Of a stretch of DNA of 64,000 nt, positions 24,958 through 33,118 are shown piece by piece. Each line of letters starts with the position of its first letter. The stretch's first letter is position 1. Under the pieces are notes generated by a model, which was given only the letters and a program-made list of their open reading frames with translations, ran no database searches and was not told the origin of the DNA. Source of the stretch: Rhizobium leguminosarum (lineage in GTDB: Bacteria; Pseudomonadota; Alphaproteobacteria; Rhizobiales; Rhizobiaceae); the NCBI RefSeq assembly GCF_001679785.1, contig NZ_CP016291.1, positions 124,001 to 188,000 on the forward strand. The letters are read 5' to 3'. Position numbers and translations under genes: made by a program.

Positions 24958-25389
24958 CTACATTGCTTGACCCTGCCAAGGATCGACAATGACGACACCG
25001 GTGCCGTCGAAATCTCTCACGTTTCGCGTGACCACGGTAAGATTGTGCACCAGTGCAGTGGCAGCAATCAACGCATCTGCCTCGTTGCGCCGGTCGGGAA
25101 TATGCAGATGCGCGCAGCGCGTTGCGATGGCATCATCGATCGGCAGTATCCGGCCGGCGAACTGCGGACGCACGTGATCGTCCAGCCATGTACGCAGGCG
25201 TGAACCTTGCCGGGCATCGCGTCGTTGGACCGCAAGCACGCCCCGTTCCAATTCGAGAATGGTAATTGCAGAGAGATAGAAGTCAGAAGCGTTTGACGTT
25301 TCGATCCATGCCACGACTTCCGGGTCAGCCTTACCGTCACCAATCTTGCGCAGTTCGGAAATGACATTCGTATCCAGCAGATAGCTCAA
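24958..25389 (-). CDS. VapC/FitB-type PIN-domain toxin
   Basis: 143-aa PIN-domain ribonuclease toxin. It begins MSYLLDTNVISELRK with conserved Asp6 and Glu12, followed by ITILELERGV, the third acidic site in NEADALIAATA, and the closing TRNVRDFDGTGV. These four acidic positions bind Mg for RNA cleavage (commonly tRNA). The start codon is TTG at 25387-25389 and overlaps the antitoxin stop by 4 bases (TTGA), so translation is coupled. All catalytic positions are intact. The pair lies between lacI and the carboxylase operon, convergent with lacI. Confidence 0.88.
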   Translation of the reverse strand: MSYLLDTNVISELRKIGDGKADPEVVAWIETSNASDFYLSAITILELERGVLAVQRRDARQGSRLRTWLDDHVRPQFAGRILPIDDAIATRCAHLHIPDRRNEADALIAATALVHNLTVVTRNVRDFDGTGVVIVDPWQGQAM

Positions 25390-25640
25390 GACAGGTCAAC
25401 TCCGCGGGTTTTGATCTCGACCCGCGATGGCATGAAATTGATTTCCGACAGGCCCGGCATGGAAAGCCCATCGACCAGGCTTTGGCTCCTGCCGGAAAGA
25501 CGCTGAAATTCCTCATATGTCAGAAGGACATGGGAAGGTTTGCCGCGGTCAGTGATGATGACTGGCCCTTTTCTGGCAGCTTTCTTCGCATTGCTGACGT
25601 CGTGATTGAGTTCACGGCTGGAAAGTGTCGTAATGGTCAT
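25386..25640 (-). CDS. Phd/YefM-type antitoxin
   Basis: 84-aa antitoxin beginning MTITTLSSRELNHDVSNAKK, with the typical DNA-binding Phd fold (GPVIITDRGKPSHVLLTYEEFQ) and a C-terminal toxin-wrapping tail (LSMPGLSEINFMPSRVEIKT). It should neutralise the PIN toxin and, with it, repress the operon through the palindrome at 25654-25673. I chose ATG 25640 because GAGG precedes it at 9 bases; the alternative ATG 25655 sits inside the palindrome. A Phd-type antitoxin with a VapC/FitB toxin is a common hybrid pairing. Confidence 0.85.
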   Translation of the reverse strand: MTITTLSSRELNHDVSNAKKAARKGPVIITDRGKPSHVLLTYEEFQRLSGRSQSLVDGLSMPGLSEINFMPSRVEIKTRGVDLS

Positions 25641-25653
25641 GGCTGGCTGCCTC

Positions 25654-25673
25654 ATGTAGGTATTTACCTACAT
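25654..25673. promoter_or_regulatory. Palindromic operator of the toxin-antitoxin pair
   Basis: ATGTAGGTA-TT-TACCTACAT: perfect 9-bp arms with a 2-base spacer, 13 bases upstream of the antitoxin ATG. Position and symmetry fit the autoregulatory site bound by the antitoxin or the toxin-antitoxin complex. Confidence 0.75.
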
Positions 25674-25887
25674 ATAGCACTGTCAGCCGTCAGAACAAGC
25701 ATTGTCCCTTCATTGAATCCATTGCGGGGATTCTGCCGCTTCCGGCTGCCGGTCGCTGACGTTCGGCGATATGTCCTATAAGGCGCGAATTGCACTCCAT
25801 CAAAACTTCGTCTGACCCCATCAACCGACGCGTCGTGCTACGAAAAATCACAACACCGAGCGACTTGAAACTTCGGGTCAGCGCGGT

Positions 25888-25903
25888 GGAATTTTGAAAT
25901 TCC
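25888..25903. promoter_or_regulatory. Inverted repeat before the carboxylase operon
   Basis: GGAATTT-TG-AAATTCC lies 10 bases before the accB start, where a ribosome site would be expected; no good Shine-Dalgarno is otherwise present. It may be an operator or a structured translation-initiation region. The 220 bases between here and the toxin-antitoxin operator hold no gene. Confidence 0.45.
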
Positions 25904-25913
25904 GAGCACGCAT

Positions 25914-26354
25914 ATGGACCTCTCGAAGATCAAGACGCTGATCGACTTTGTCGGACGATCGAACATTACCGAGCTGAGCGTGACGGAAAAGGACGTGACG
26001 GTTCGGATTTTCCGCATGTTGCCGGGTCAGGAGGCTGCTGCCGAGACCCAGCAAGAGGCAGGATCGACGACAAACCCTGCCCGGGATGCCGGCGCCGATA
26101 CGCCTTCGAGGCCTGAGAAAACCGATGCGGTGAAGGCGCCGGTCTTCGGCGTTCTGCATCGGACCCCGGCGCCTGGGGAACCGCCATTCGTCACGATCGG
26201 TGACAAGGTGGAGGAGGGGCAGACGCTTTTCATCATCGAGGCAATGAAGGTCTTCAACACGATCGCCGCGCCGCGGGCAGGGCGCATTACACACCTCACC
26301 GAAGTCGACGACGGCGAGGTCGAGACCGGCGATCTGCTGGCGGAGATTGGCTGA
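25914..26354 (+). CDS. accB: Biotin carboxyl carrier protein
   Basis: 146-aa carrier. The N-terminal part (1-32, MDLSKIKTLIDFVGRSNITE) matches AccB, then a variable acidic/Pro linker (about 35-72), then the biotinyl domain (73-146) with EAMKVF, where Lys112 is the biotin attachment site (the usual following Met is Val). The thumb region seen in longer AccB is short. It is the first gene of a six-gene operon with biotin carboxylase and 5-oxoprolinase-type subunits, so it probably serves that carboxylase and not fatty acid synthesis. The start lacks an obvious ribosome site. Confidence 0.88.
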   Translation: MDLSKIKTLIDFVGRSNITELSVTEKDVTVRIFRMLPGQEAAAETQQEAGSTTNPARDAGADTPSRPEKTDAVKAPVFGVLHRTPAPGEPPFVTIGDKVEEGQTLFIIEAMKVFNTIAAPRAGRITHLTEVDDGEVETGDLLAEIG

Positions 26355-27739
26355 TGCCGGAAACGCCTGAACAATCCGCGACCGACCGCTTCGATACCGT
26401 TCTGATCGCCAACCGCGGCGAGATCGCAGCCCGCATTCAGCGCGCCTGCCGTGAGCTCGGCCTGAAGACGGTCGCCATCTGCTCCGAGGCCGACAGGCAA
26501 GCGCCTTACGGCAAGACCGCAGACAGTTTTCTGTGCATCGGCCCGTCGACCGCCGCCAAGAGCTACCTCAATCAGGATGCCATCCTTCTGGCGGCGCGTC
26601 TCGCCGGTGCGGGCGCCATCCATCCGGGTTATGGTTTTCTGTCGGAGAACGCCGCCTTCGCCGATGCCGTCGAAAAGGCCGGCCTGGTCTTCATTGGTCC
26701 GACCGCGTCGTCGATTGCCATTATGGGCGACAAGATCTCGGCAAAACGCGCGATGATGGCGGCCGGCGTCCCCTGCGTTCCCGGTCCGGACACCGCGCTG
26801 CCCGATGAGCCCGCCACGATCGAGCGCATAGCGCTGGAGATCGGATATCCCGTCATCATCAAGGCAGCCGGCGGCGGTGGCGGGCGCGGCATGCGCGTCG
26901 TGCCAAAGGCCGACGTGCTGCATGAAGCAATCGCTCTGACGCGAGAAGAGGCCCGCAAAGCCTTCGGCTCACCCTCGCTCTACATGGAGAAATTCTTAGA
27001 GCATCCGCGTCACATCGAGATACAGGTCATTTGCGACGATCACGGCAATGCCGTGTGGCTCGGACACCGGGATTGCTCGATGCAGCGCCGCCATCAGAAA
27101 GTGGTGGAGGAGGCGCCGGCGCCTGGGATCGAGCCCGACATCATCCAGCCAGTCGGTCTGGCTTGCGTACAAGCCTGCCTTCAGATCGGCTACCGGGGCG
27201 TCGGAACCTTCGAATTCCTCTATGAGGATGGCGCTTTCTATTTCATCGAGATGAACACGCGACTTCAGGTCGAGCATCCCGTCACCGAGCTGACCAGTGG
27301 TGTCGATATCGTCCAGGCGCAGATAAGGGCAGCTCAGGGTCACGTTCTGGATCTCACCCAAGGCGATGTGACATGCGAAGGCCATTCCTTCGAATGCCGC
27401 ATCAATGCCGAGGACCCGGAAACCTTCCTGCCGTCGGCGGGTGTCGTCACCCATCTGGCCTTGCCGGCGGGACCGGGCATCCGCGTCGATACGCATATTC
27501 ATGCCGGTTACAAGGTCTCGCCCTATTACGATTCTCTGATCGCCAAGCTGATCGTCCATGCGTCGACGCGTGCGGAAGCGATGGCAAGAATGCGCGAAGC
27601 GCTTGCCGGCACTGAGGTCGGGGGAATTTCTACCAATATCCCTTTCCTGCGCGCTCTGTTCGAGGACGGCGCATTCGCGCGCGGCGAGACGGATATCCAT
27701 TATCTCGAACAATGGCTGAAGCTGCGGAGGGCGGCATGA
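26354..27739 (+). CDS. accC: Biotin carboxylase
   Basis: 461-aa ATP-grasp enzyme. The N-terminal domain starts VLIANRGEIAARIQRACREL; IHPGYGFLSENA follows, the ATP-binding glycine loop IIKAAGGGGGRGMRVV is at about 168-183, the catalytic lobe has MQRRHQKVVEEAPAP, and the bicarbonate/biotin region is EMNTRLQVEHPVTEL (about 291-305). It carboxylates biotin on the carrier with ATP and bicarbonate. The gene overlaps accB by one base (TGATG). Being embedded with pxpBC, it probably belongs to an amide- or lactam-directed carboxylase. Confidence 0.9.
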   Translation: MPETPEQSATDRFDTVLIANRGEIAARIQRACRELGLKTVAICSEADRQAPYGKTADSFLCIGPSTAAKSYLNQDAILLAARLAGAGAIHPGYGFLSENAAFADAVEKAGLVFIGPTASSIAIMGDKISAKRAMMAAGVPCVPGPDTALPDEPATIERIALEIGYPVIIKAAGGGGGRGMRVVPKADVLHEAIALTREEARKAFGSPSLYMEKFLEHPRHIEIQVICDDHGNAVWLGHRDCSMQRRHQKVVEEAPAPGIEPDIIQPVGLACVQACLQIGYRGVGTFEFLYEDGAFYFIEMNTRLQVEHPVTELTSGVDIVQAQIRAAQGHVLDLTQGDVTCEGHSFECRINAEDPETFLPSAGVVTHLALPAGPGIRVDTHIHAGYKVSPYYDSLIAKLIVHASTRAEAMARMREALAGTEVGGISTNIPFLRALFEDGAFARGETDIHYLEQWLKLRRAA

Positions 27740-28170
27740 GCGCGATCGATTTCAGCGATCCGGCGACCATCGCATTGCTCACCGAGGCGTTGACGGCCGC
27801 CGGTGTGGACGGCCTTGAAATCTCCCGACCGGGCGGACAGCTTCGCATCGTCGTCGCAGGAAAAGACGGCGCTCGGATCAGCTCGACCGGAGCGATGCCT
27901 CCTGCTCCCGTTTTGGCTCCCGGCTCCGCATCGGCCGTCGTGAAGGCGCCGATGGCAGGCCGCTTCTGTGTCGAGCATCCCACCTCCGCCACGCCGCAAA
28001 ATCTGCCACGCTCCGTATCCGATGCGGATATCGTCGGCTTTGTCGGGGTAGGGCATATCCTGCTTCCCCTTCGCGCCGGTCGTTCCGGTGTTTTGACGAG
28101 GCTGCTCGCCGAGCCCGGCGCACTGGTCGGCTTCGGCGATCCTCTGTTCGAAATCGAGCTCCCATCATGA
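27736..28170 (+). CDS. Degenerate biotinyl/lipoyl carrier-like protein lacking the lysine
   Basis: 144-aa protein with AccB-like layout: an N-terminal helix pair (FSDPATIALLTEALTAAGVD), a Pro/Ala linker, then a barrel starting VVKAPMAGRFCVEHP and ending VGFGDPLFEIE. Where a carrier has EAMK, this one reads VGVGHILLPLRAGRSGVL, so the biotinylation loop is shortened and the Lys is missing. It therefore cannot carry biotin and is more likely structural or allosteric in the complex. ATG 27736 overlaps the accC stop by 4 bases, and its stop overlaps pxpB the same way. The frame is intact, arguing against decay. Confidence 0.75.
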   Translation: MSAIDFSDPATIALLTEALTAAGVDGLEISRPGGQLRIVVAGKDGARISSTGAMPPAPVLAPGSASAVVKAPMAGRFCVEHPTSATPQNLPRSVSDADIVGFVGVGHILLPLRAGRSGVLTRLLAEPGALVGFGDPLFEIELPS

Positions 28171-28874
28171 TCGCCACGACGAACAGACATGCATCGCAAC
28201 GCGAAATCGTTCCGGCCACCAAAAGCCAGGCGCGGGTTTCCTCGATCGGCGCCAGATCCTTCCTGCTCGAGGCGCCAGGCGACTTCGATCTCATCGCGCA
28301 GCGGCGGATCTGGGCTCTCTCCCAGACCGTGAAAGGCTGGCCGGACCTTGCGGAAAACATTCCGGGCATGACCAACCTGCTGGTGATCTTCAAGGAGACG
28401 CCCGAGGATCCGGATGCGGTGGTCGCCCGGCTGCTGCAGGCATGGGAGAATGCCCGCAGCATCGATCTCAAGGGCAAGACCATCGAGATTCCCGTCGATT
28501 ATGGCGGCGAATATGCGACGGATCTTCCGGCCCTTTGCGATCTCTCGGGCTTGAGCGACCGCGAAGTCGTCCGCATCCATCATGAAGCGACCTACCGTGT
28601 CTTCGCCTTGGGCAGCGCTCCCGGTTTCGGTTATCTGCACGGTCTCGATCCGCGCATCTACATGCCGCGAAAGACCGTGCCATCACTGAAGATGCCGAAG
28701 GGCTGCGTCACCATCGGCGGCATGCAGACTGGCGTCGCCATGCTCACAGGTCCGAACGGCTGGAATTCCATCGGCTATGCGACGCTTGAGATGTTCGACC
28801 CCACATCGCCGACCCCCGCCACGATGGCGCCGGGAGATACGGTGCGGTTCCTGCCAGCAGGGATTGAGCTATGA
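28167..28874 (+). CDS. pxpB: 5-oxoprolinase subunit B / KipI-like allophanate hydrolase subunit 1
   Basis: 235-aa protein of the carboxyltransferase subunit C/D (AHS1) family. It shows IEIPVDYGGEYATDLPALCD, then the hallmark APGFGYLHGLDP, MPRKTVPSLKMPKGCVTIGG and GWNSIGYATLEMFDP. PxpB and PxpC form the ATP-dependent 5-oxoprolinase with PxpA; the same two domains are the carboxyltransferase of urea carboxylase. Four-base overlaps on both sides (with the carrier-like gene and with pxpC) indicate fixed stoichiometry. Because biotin carboxylase and a carrier are encoded upstream, a carboxyltransferase role is plausible. Confidence 0.88.
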   Translation: MIATTNRHASQREIVPATKSQARVSSIGARSFLLEAPGDFDLIAQRRIWALSQTVKGWPDLAENIPGMTNLLVIFKETPEDPDAVVARLLQAWENARSIDLKGKTIEIPVDYGGEYATDLPALCDLSGLSDREVVRIHHEATYRVFALGSAPGFGYLHGLDPRIYMPRKTVPSLKMPKGCVTIGGMQTGVAMLTGPNGWNSIGYATLEMFDPTSPTPATMAPGDTVRFLPAGIEL

Positions 28875-29866
28875 TCGAGATTCTGGAAAGCGGCCCGTTC
28901 AACACGGTGCAGGATCTTGGACGCCCCGGCTATCGCGACATCGGCGTATCGGCGAGCGGCGCGATGGATCCGCTTGCGGTCAGGATCGGCAACATTCTCG
29001 TCGGCAATGACGAAAGTGCCGCCGCGATAGAGGTGCAGACCTTCCCGTTCAGCCTGCGTTTCGAGCAGCGCGTGGTCTTTGCCGTGACCGGCGCCGACGG
29101 CAATCCTCATCTCGACGGATCGGAGCTGCTTCCCTGGTGCGCCCATGTCGCGGAGCCCGGACAGGTTCTCGAACTGAAACAGCCTCCACGGCTGGCGCGC
29201 TCCTATATCTCGGTCGGAGGCGGGCTGGATATCCCCGTTGTCATGGGCTCGCGAAGTACGTCGCTCCGCGGCGGTTTCGGCGGCAATGCCGGCCGGCCTC
29301 TGGCGAAGGCCGATCGGATCGCGGTCGGCGAGGATGCAGAGATCGCCATGCTGCCGGCCTCGGGTCTTGCCGTCGTCGAACCGGCCGTGGCGCTGCGCGA
29401 TGTCTTCCCGGCTGCTGTCGACGGCACGCTGCCGATCCGCGCCCTGCCTGCCGGCGAGCATGATCTTTTCGCGAGAGATGGTGAAGCTTTCTGGAGCCAG
29501 ACCTGGAGGATTTCCTCCCGAAGCGACCGGACCGGCTACCGGCTGTCAGGCGAGCCGATCACGCCGACAGCGTCCATCGAGATGCGCTCCCACGGCGTCG
29601 TGCCCGGCGTGATCCAGGTTCCGCCCGGCGGCGAACCGATCGTGCAGATGAGCGATGCCAACACTGCCGGCGGCTATCCCAAGATTGCCGGCGTGATCGA
29701 GTGCGACCTCTGGCGGCTCGGGCAAGCCCGCATCGGCGCCCGCCTGAGCTTCCTTCGCTCGACGCATGCCGAGGCGCGTGCGGTGGAGCAGGCTGTCGCC
29801 CGCTATGTTGACGACGTCAGGCAAACGTCCCGGATGGTCAAGCGCGCCCTGAAGGCGATGGCCTGA
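28871..29866 (+). CDS. pxpC: 5-oxoprolinase subunit C / KipA-like biotin-dependent carboxyltransferase
   Basis: 331-aa AHS2-family protein. It opens IEILESGPFNTVQDLGRPGY, has SASGAMDPLAVRIGN, a central ARSYISVGGGLDIPVVMGS block, SDRTGYRLSGEPI and the GVIQVPPGGEPIVQMSDAN motif, all conserved in KipA/PxpC. Together with PxpB it forms the half-barrel pair that binds the amide/lactam substrate. It is coupled to pxpB by a 4-base overlap. The C-terminus ends in a basic helix. Confidence 0.88.
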   Translation: MIEILESGPFNTVQDLGRPGYRDIGVSASGAMDPLAVRIGNILVGNDESAAAIEVQTFPFSLRFEQRVVFAVTGADGNPHLDGSELLPWCAHVAEPGQVLELKQPPRLARSYISVGGGLDIPVVMGSRSTSLRGGFGGNAGRPLAKADRIAVGEDAEIAMLPASGLAVVEPAVALRDVFPAAVDGTLPIRALPAGEHDLFARDGEAFWSQTWRISSRSDRTGYRLSGEPITPTASIEMRSHGVVPGVIQVPPGGEPIVQMSDANTAGGYPKIAGVIECDLWRLGQARIGARLSFLRSTHAEARAVEQAVARYVDDVRQTSRMVKRALKAMA

Positions 29867-29920
29867 TATGGGCGGCTTGCGGGAACACAAAGACATACCA
29901 GCCGTCAAAAGGAGGAACCG

Positions 29921-30688
29921 ATGAAGATCGATCTGAATTCCGACATGGGCGAAGGATTTGGCCCCTACCGGCTGTGCGACGACGAAGCGATGATGAAACT
30001 CGTCTCGTCGGCCAACATCGCCTGCGGTTTCCACGGCGGCGACCCCGATACGATGGGGCGCATGGTCCGGCTCGCGAAACTGAACGGCGTCGGCATCGGC
30101 GCGCATCCGGGCTTGCCCGACCGGCTGGGGTTCGGCCGGCGCGAAATACCGTTTTCGGCAGACGAGCTTCGCCAGCAGATGCTCTATCAGATCGGCGCCC
30201 TGATGGCGATCGCCAAAGCCGAGGGTGTCACTGTCTCCCATATCAGCTTCCATGCAACCATGGGCAATATGGTCAACCGCGATCCTGTGCTGGCCGACCT
30301 GATGATGGATGCGATCGCCACCGTGGATGCCGGCCTCGTCGTTTTCGTCACTTCAGGCAGCGAGATTCAACAGGCGGCCAGACGCGCGCGCTTGAAGACG
30401 CTGGCGCTTTTCCTTGCGGACCGGGCTTATGATGCCGAGGGCAGACTTGTCGCGCGCGGGCTGCCTGGCGCCGTCATCAAGGACGAGGCCGCGGTGCGTG
30501 CGCGTGTCCGACAATTCCTGCTCGAAGGAACCGTCGAGACGATCGACAGAGCGGTGATCGCAATGCCGGCCCGCTCCATTCTCGTCCATAGCGACACACC
30601 CGGCGCCTTGGAGCTTGCCGGCATCGTGCGCGGCGAGATCGAAGCCACGGGTGCTACGCTCGCGCCTGCCGCCGAACTCGCCGACTGA
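29921..30688 (+). CDS. pxpA: 5-oxoprolinase subunit A / LamB-YcsF family protein
   Basis: 255-aa LamB/YcsF protein, starting KIDLNSDMGEGFGPYRL, with SANIACGFHGGDPDTMGRMV, GIGAHPGLPDRLGFGRRE, LFLADRAYDAEGRLV and a C-terminal ILVHSDTPGALELA. The Asp/His residues of these blocks line the active site of a polysaccharide-deacetylase-like TIM-related fold. PxpA is the ring-opening partner of PxpBC. AAAGGAGG precedes the ATG 54 bases after pxpC. Length and motifs are complete. Confidence 0.9.
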   Translation: MKIDLNSDMGEGFGPYRLCDDEAMMKLVSSANIACGFHGGDPDTMGRMVRLAKLNGVGIGAHPGLPDRLGFGRREIPFSADELRQQMLYQIGALMAIAKAEGVTVSHISFHATMGNMVNRDPVLADLMMDAIATVDAGLVVFVTSGSEIQQAARRARLKTLALFLADRAYDAEGRLVARGLPGAVIKDEAAVRARVRQFLLEGTVETIDRAVIAMPARSILVHSDTPGALELAGIVRGEIEATGATLAPAAELAD

Positions 30689-30741
30689 CGCAATCCTGAT
30701 CGCCCAAGGGCGGTTTCCCATTTCAACCTCATCGAAGGACC

Positions 30742-31950
30742 ATGTCGATGTCCGTCATCGCTGACCGCCTGAAAAACGTCTCCATATCCGCATCCGCCGC
30801 CATGACCCAGCGCGCCAGGGAACTGGCCGCCAAGGGGATCAAGGTCGTCAGCCTCTCGTCTGGCGAGCCGGATTTCCCCACTCCGGCCCACGCGATCGAG
30901 GCGGCCCATGCGGCAGCACTTGCCGGCGATACGAAATATCCTCCGATGGACGGGACCCCAGCGCTGAAGGCCGCCATGATCAGGAAGTTCAAACGGGATA
31001 ACAATCTCGACTATGAGGCCAGCCAGATCGTCGTGTCGGGCGGCGGCAAGCAGGTGATTTTCAATGCCATGCTGGCGACCTGCAATCCGGGCGACGAGGT
31101 TGTCATTCCGACACCCTCCTGGGTCAGCTATGCGGATATCGTAAAATTCGCCGGCGGCGTCCCGGTCGCCGTCCCCTGCCACGAGCAGAACGGATTCAAG
31201 CTGCGTCCCGAGGATCTGGAGGCGGCGATCACGCCGCGCACCAAGTGGCTTTTCCTTAATTTTCCGAACAACCCGACCGGAGCCGCCTGCTCCCGGGCGG
31301 AGATGGCTGCCATTGCCGAGGTCATGCTGCGTCATCCCAATGTCTGGATCATGACCGACGATATTTACGAACACCTAGTCTATGACGACTTCCAGTTCTG
31401 CACGATCGCCGAAGTCGAGCCCAGGCTCTATGAGCGCGTCCTGACGATGAACGGCGTCTCCAAGGCTTACGCGATGACAGGCTGGCGGCTCGGCTTCTGC
31501 GCCGGGCCGAAAGACTTGATCGCCGCCGTCAGCAACGTCAACGGACAGAATGGCGGCGGCATCGCGACGCTGACGCAGGCTGCGGCGACCGCGGCGCTGG
31601 ACGGGCCTCAGGATCTGTTGAAGGAGCGTGCGGCGATCTACAAGGAAAGACGCGACTTCGTTCTCGACAGATTGTCTGTGGTGGAAGGGCTGCGCTGCCA
31701 TAGGCCCGAAGGCGCCTTCTACATCTACCCGAATATCTCGGGGCTGATCGGCAAGACCAGCAAGGGCGGACGAAGGATCGAGACCGACGTCGATTTCGTT
31801 ATGGCGCTCGTGGAAGAGCATCATGTCGCGACCGTGCAAGGAGCGGCTTACGGAATGAGCCCCTTCTTTCGTATTTCCTACGCCACGAGCATGGAGAAAC
31901 TCGGCGAAGGATGCGCGCGTATAGCCCAGTTTTGTAAGGATATGCGCTGA
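30742..31950 (+). CDS. Class I pyridoxal-phosphate aminotransferase
   Basis: 402-aa fold-type I aminotransferase of the aspartate/aromatic group. Landmarks are SLSSGEPDFPTPAHAIEA, the PP-binding GGKQ, FLNFPNNPTGAACS, the PLP Asp in IMTDDIYEHLVYDDF, the Schiff-base Lys in NGVSKAYAMTGWRLGF, and the C-terminal carboxylate-binding Arg in FFRISYATSMEKL. It follows pxpA by 53 bases on the same strand and may extend that operon: ring-opening of 5-oxoproline gives glutamate, a common amino donor (inference). GAAGG precedes ATG 30742. Confidence 0.9.
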   Translation: MSMSVIADRLKNVSISASAAMTQRARELAAKGIKVVSLSSGEPDFPTPAHAIEAAHAAALAGDTKYPPMDGTPALKAAMIRKFKRDNNLDYEASQIVVSGGGKQVIFNAMLATCNPGDEVVIPTPSWVSYADIVKFAGGVPVAVPCHEQNGFKLRPEDLEAAITPRTKWLFLNFPNNPTGAACSRAEMAAIAEVMLRHPNVWIMTDDIYEHLVYDDFQFCTIAEVEPRLYERVLTMNGVSKAYAMTGWRLGFCAGPKDLIAAVSNVNGQNGGGIATLTQAAATAALDGPQDLLKERAAIYKERRDFVLDRLSVVEGLRCHRPEGAFYIYPNISGLIGKTSKGGRRIETDVDFVMALVEEHHVATVQGAAYGMSPFFRISYATSMEKLGEGCARIAQFCKDMR

Positions 31951-31964
31951 TCGGCAGCGAGCTT

Positions 31965-32870
31965 TTAGTTTTTCAAGCGCGCCGTCAGCTCGAGGAGGAT
32001 GTCCCGGACGGCGAGGGCCGGTTCCGATAGGGGATTCTGGTCGGAAACGCACAGCGACAGGGTTTCTTCGATCCGTGGCGAAACGAGCCGGCAGATCAGC
32101 GGCTCGCTCGATTCCGATACGATGCGGTCGGCGATGGCTTTCGGCATGATCGTCGCGCCGAGACCGCTGCCCACCGCCCGGGCGAGGGTACGGACGATCT
32201 CGACTTCCGCCACGACTTTCAAATTCGTGCGGGTGCGCGTGAAGGCGGTATCGACCGCGCGGCGAACGAAATTATAGGCCGGCGGCAACAGCAGCGGCAT
32301 TCCGTCAAGAGTATTGACCGGAACGGGCTTCGCATCCGCTTCGATCGCAAAGTCCCGATGGGCGACAAGGAAAAACTCTTCGCTCAGGATCGGCTCGAAG
32401 CGGACACCCTTGATCGGTCCTGTTCCATGGAGAAGCGCCATCTCCAGCCTGCCGTTCATGATCATCTGGCTATAGGTCTGGCCGACGCTTTCGGTGAGGT
32501 GCAGCAGGATACCGGGATGCCGTTTCCGCGTCTCAGCCAGGAGGTCGACCGACAGCGTGGCGGCACTGCTGAAGGGCACGAGACCGACGGATACGCGCCC
32601 GGCAAGCGAATTGCCGGCTGCCGATGCATCCGCTTGCGCCTGCTCCATCTGCCGAAGGATAATTTGCGCATGGCGGTACACTGCATGTCCCGCATCGGTC
32701 ATGCTGACGCCCTGCTGGCTGCGGATCAGCAGCTTGTGGCCGAAATGCTCCTCCAGTGCGGCAAGCTGCTGGCTGAGCGCTGGCTGGGCGATATGCAAAA
32801 GGTCCGCCGCTCGCGTGATGCTGCCGCTGTCGACGATCACGATGAAAGATTTGAGGCGTCTGATGTCCAT
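31965..32870 (-). CDS. LysR-family transcriptional regulator
   Basis: 301-aa LysR regulator. The HTH (1-60) reads MDIRRLKSFIVIVDSGSITR then AADLLHIAQPALSQQLAALE, and the effector domain shows RVSVGLVPFSSAATLSVDLL and IMPKAIADRIVSES. This is the Nac/CynR-like branch often linked to nitrogen metabolism. It converges with the aminotransferase gene (14 bases apart) and diverges from the SDR/amino acid transporter operon at 33119, its likely target. ATG 32870 is preferred over the longer frame to 32924. Confidence 0.9.
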   Translation of the reverse strand: MDIRRLKSFIVIVDSGSITRAADLLHIAQPALSQQLAALEEHFGHKLLIRSQQGVSMTDAGHAVYRHAQIILRQMEQAQADASAAGNSLAGRVSVGLVPFSSAATLSVDLLAETRKRHPGILLHLTESVGQTYSQMIMNGRLEMALLHGTGPIKGVRFEPILSEEFFLVAHRDFAIEADAKPVPVNTLDGMPLLLPPAYNFVRRAVDTAFTRTRTNLKVVAEVEIVRTLARAVGSGLGATIMPKAIADRIVSESSEPLICRLVSPRIEETLSLCVSDQNPLSEPALAVRDILLELTARLKN

Positions 32871-33118
32871 GAGGATCGGGGTACCGTTCTGATGTGCGCG
32901 GCTTATATGTTTGCAGACACGCATTGCTTTTGCAACGCGACGCCGTCGCTGCTTTCCTCAGGCCCGGATGCCGCAAGGTGATGCCCGGCATCAGCTCTTT
33001 CTCTTCTTCAGCAGCCTGCGCCGGCTCCATAACCGTTGCTTATTGCTCCAGAGATAATCGGTCTTAGGCAAGGGGTTTAAGCTTCGCTACTGTCTCGATC
33101 AACAACAAGGGAACGACA

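Noticed and set aside
33000..33118. Classical T-N11-A LysR site before the SDR/amino acid operon
   Set aside because: Several weak T-N11-A matches exist in this AT-moderate stretch, none with convincing symmetry, so none was called.
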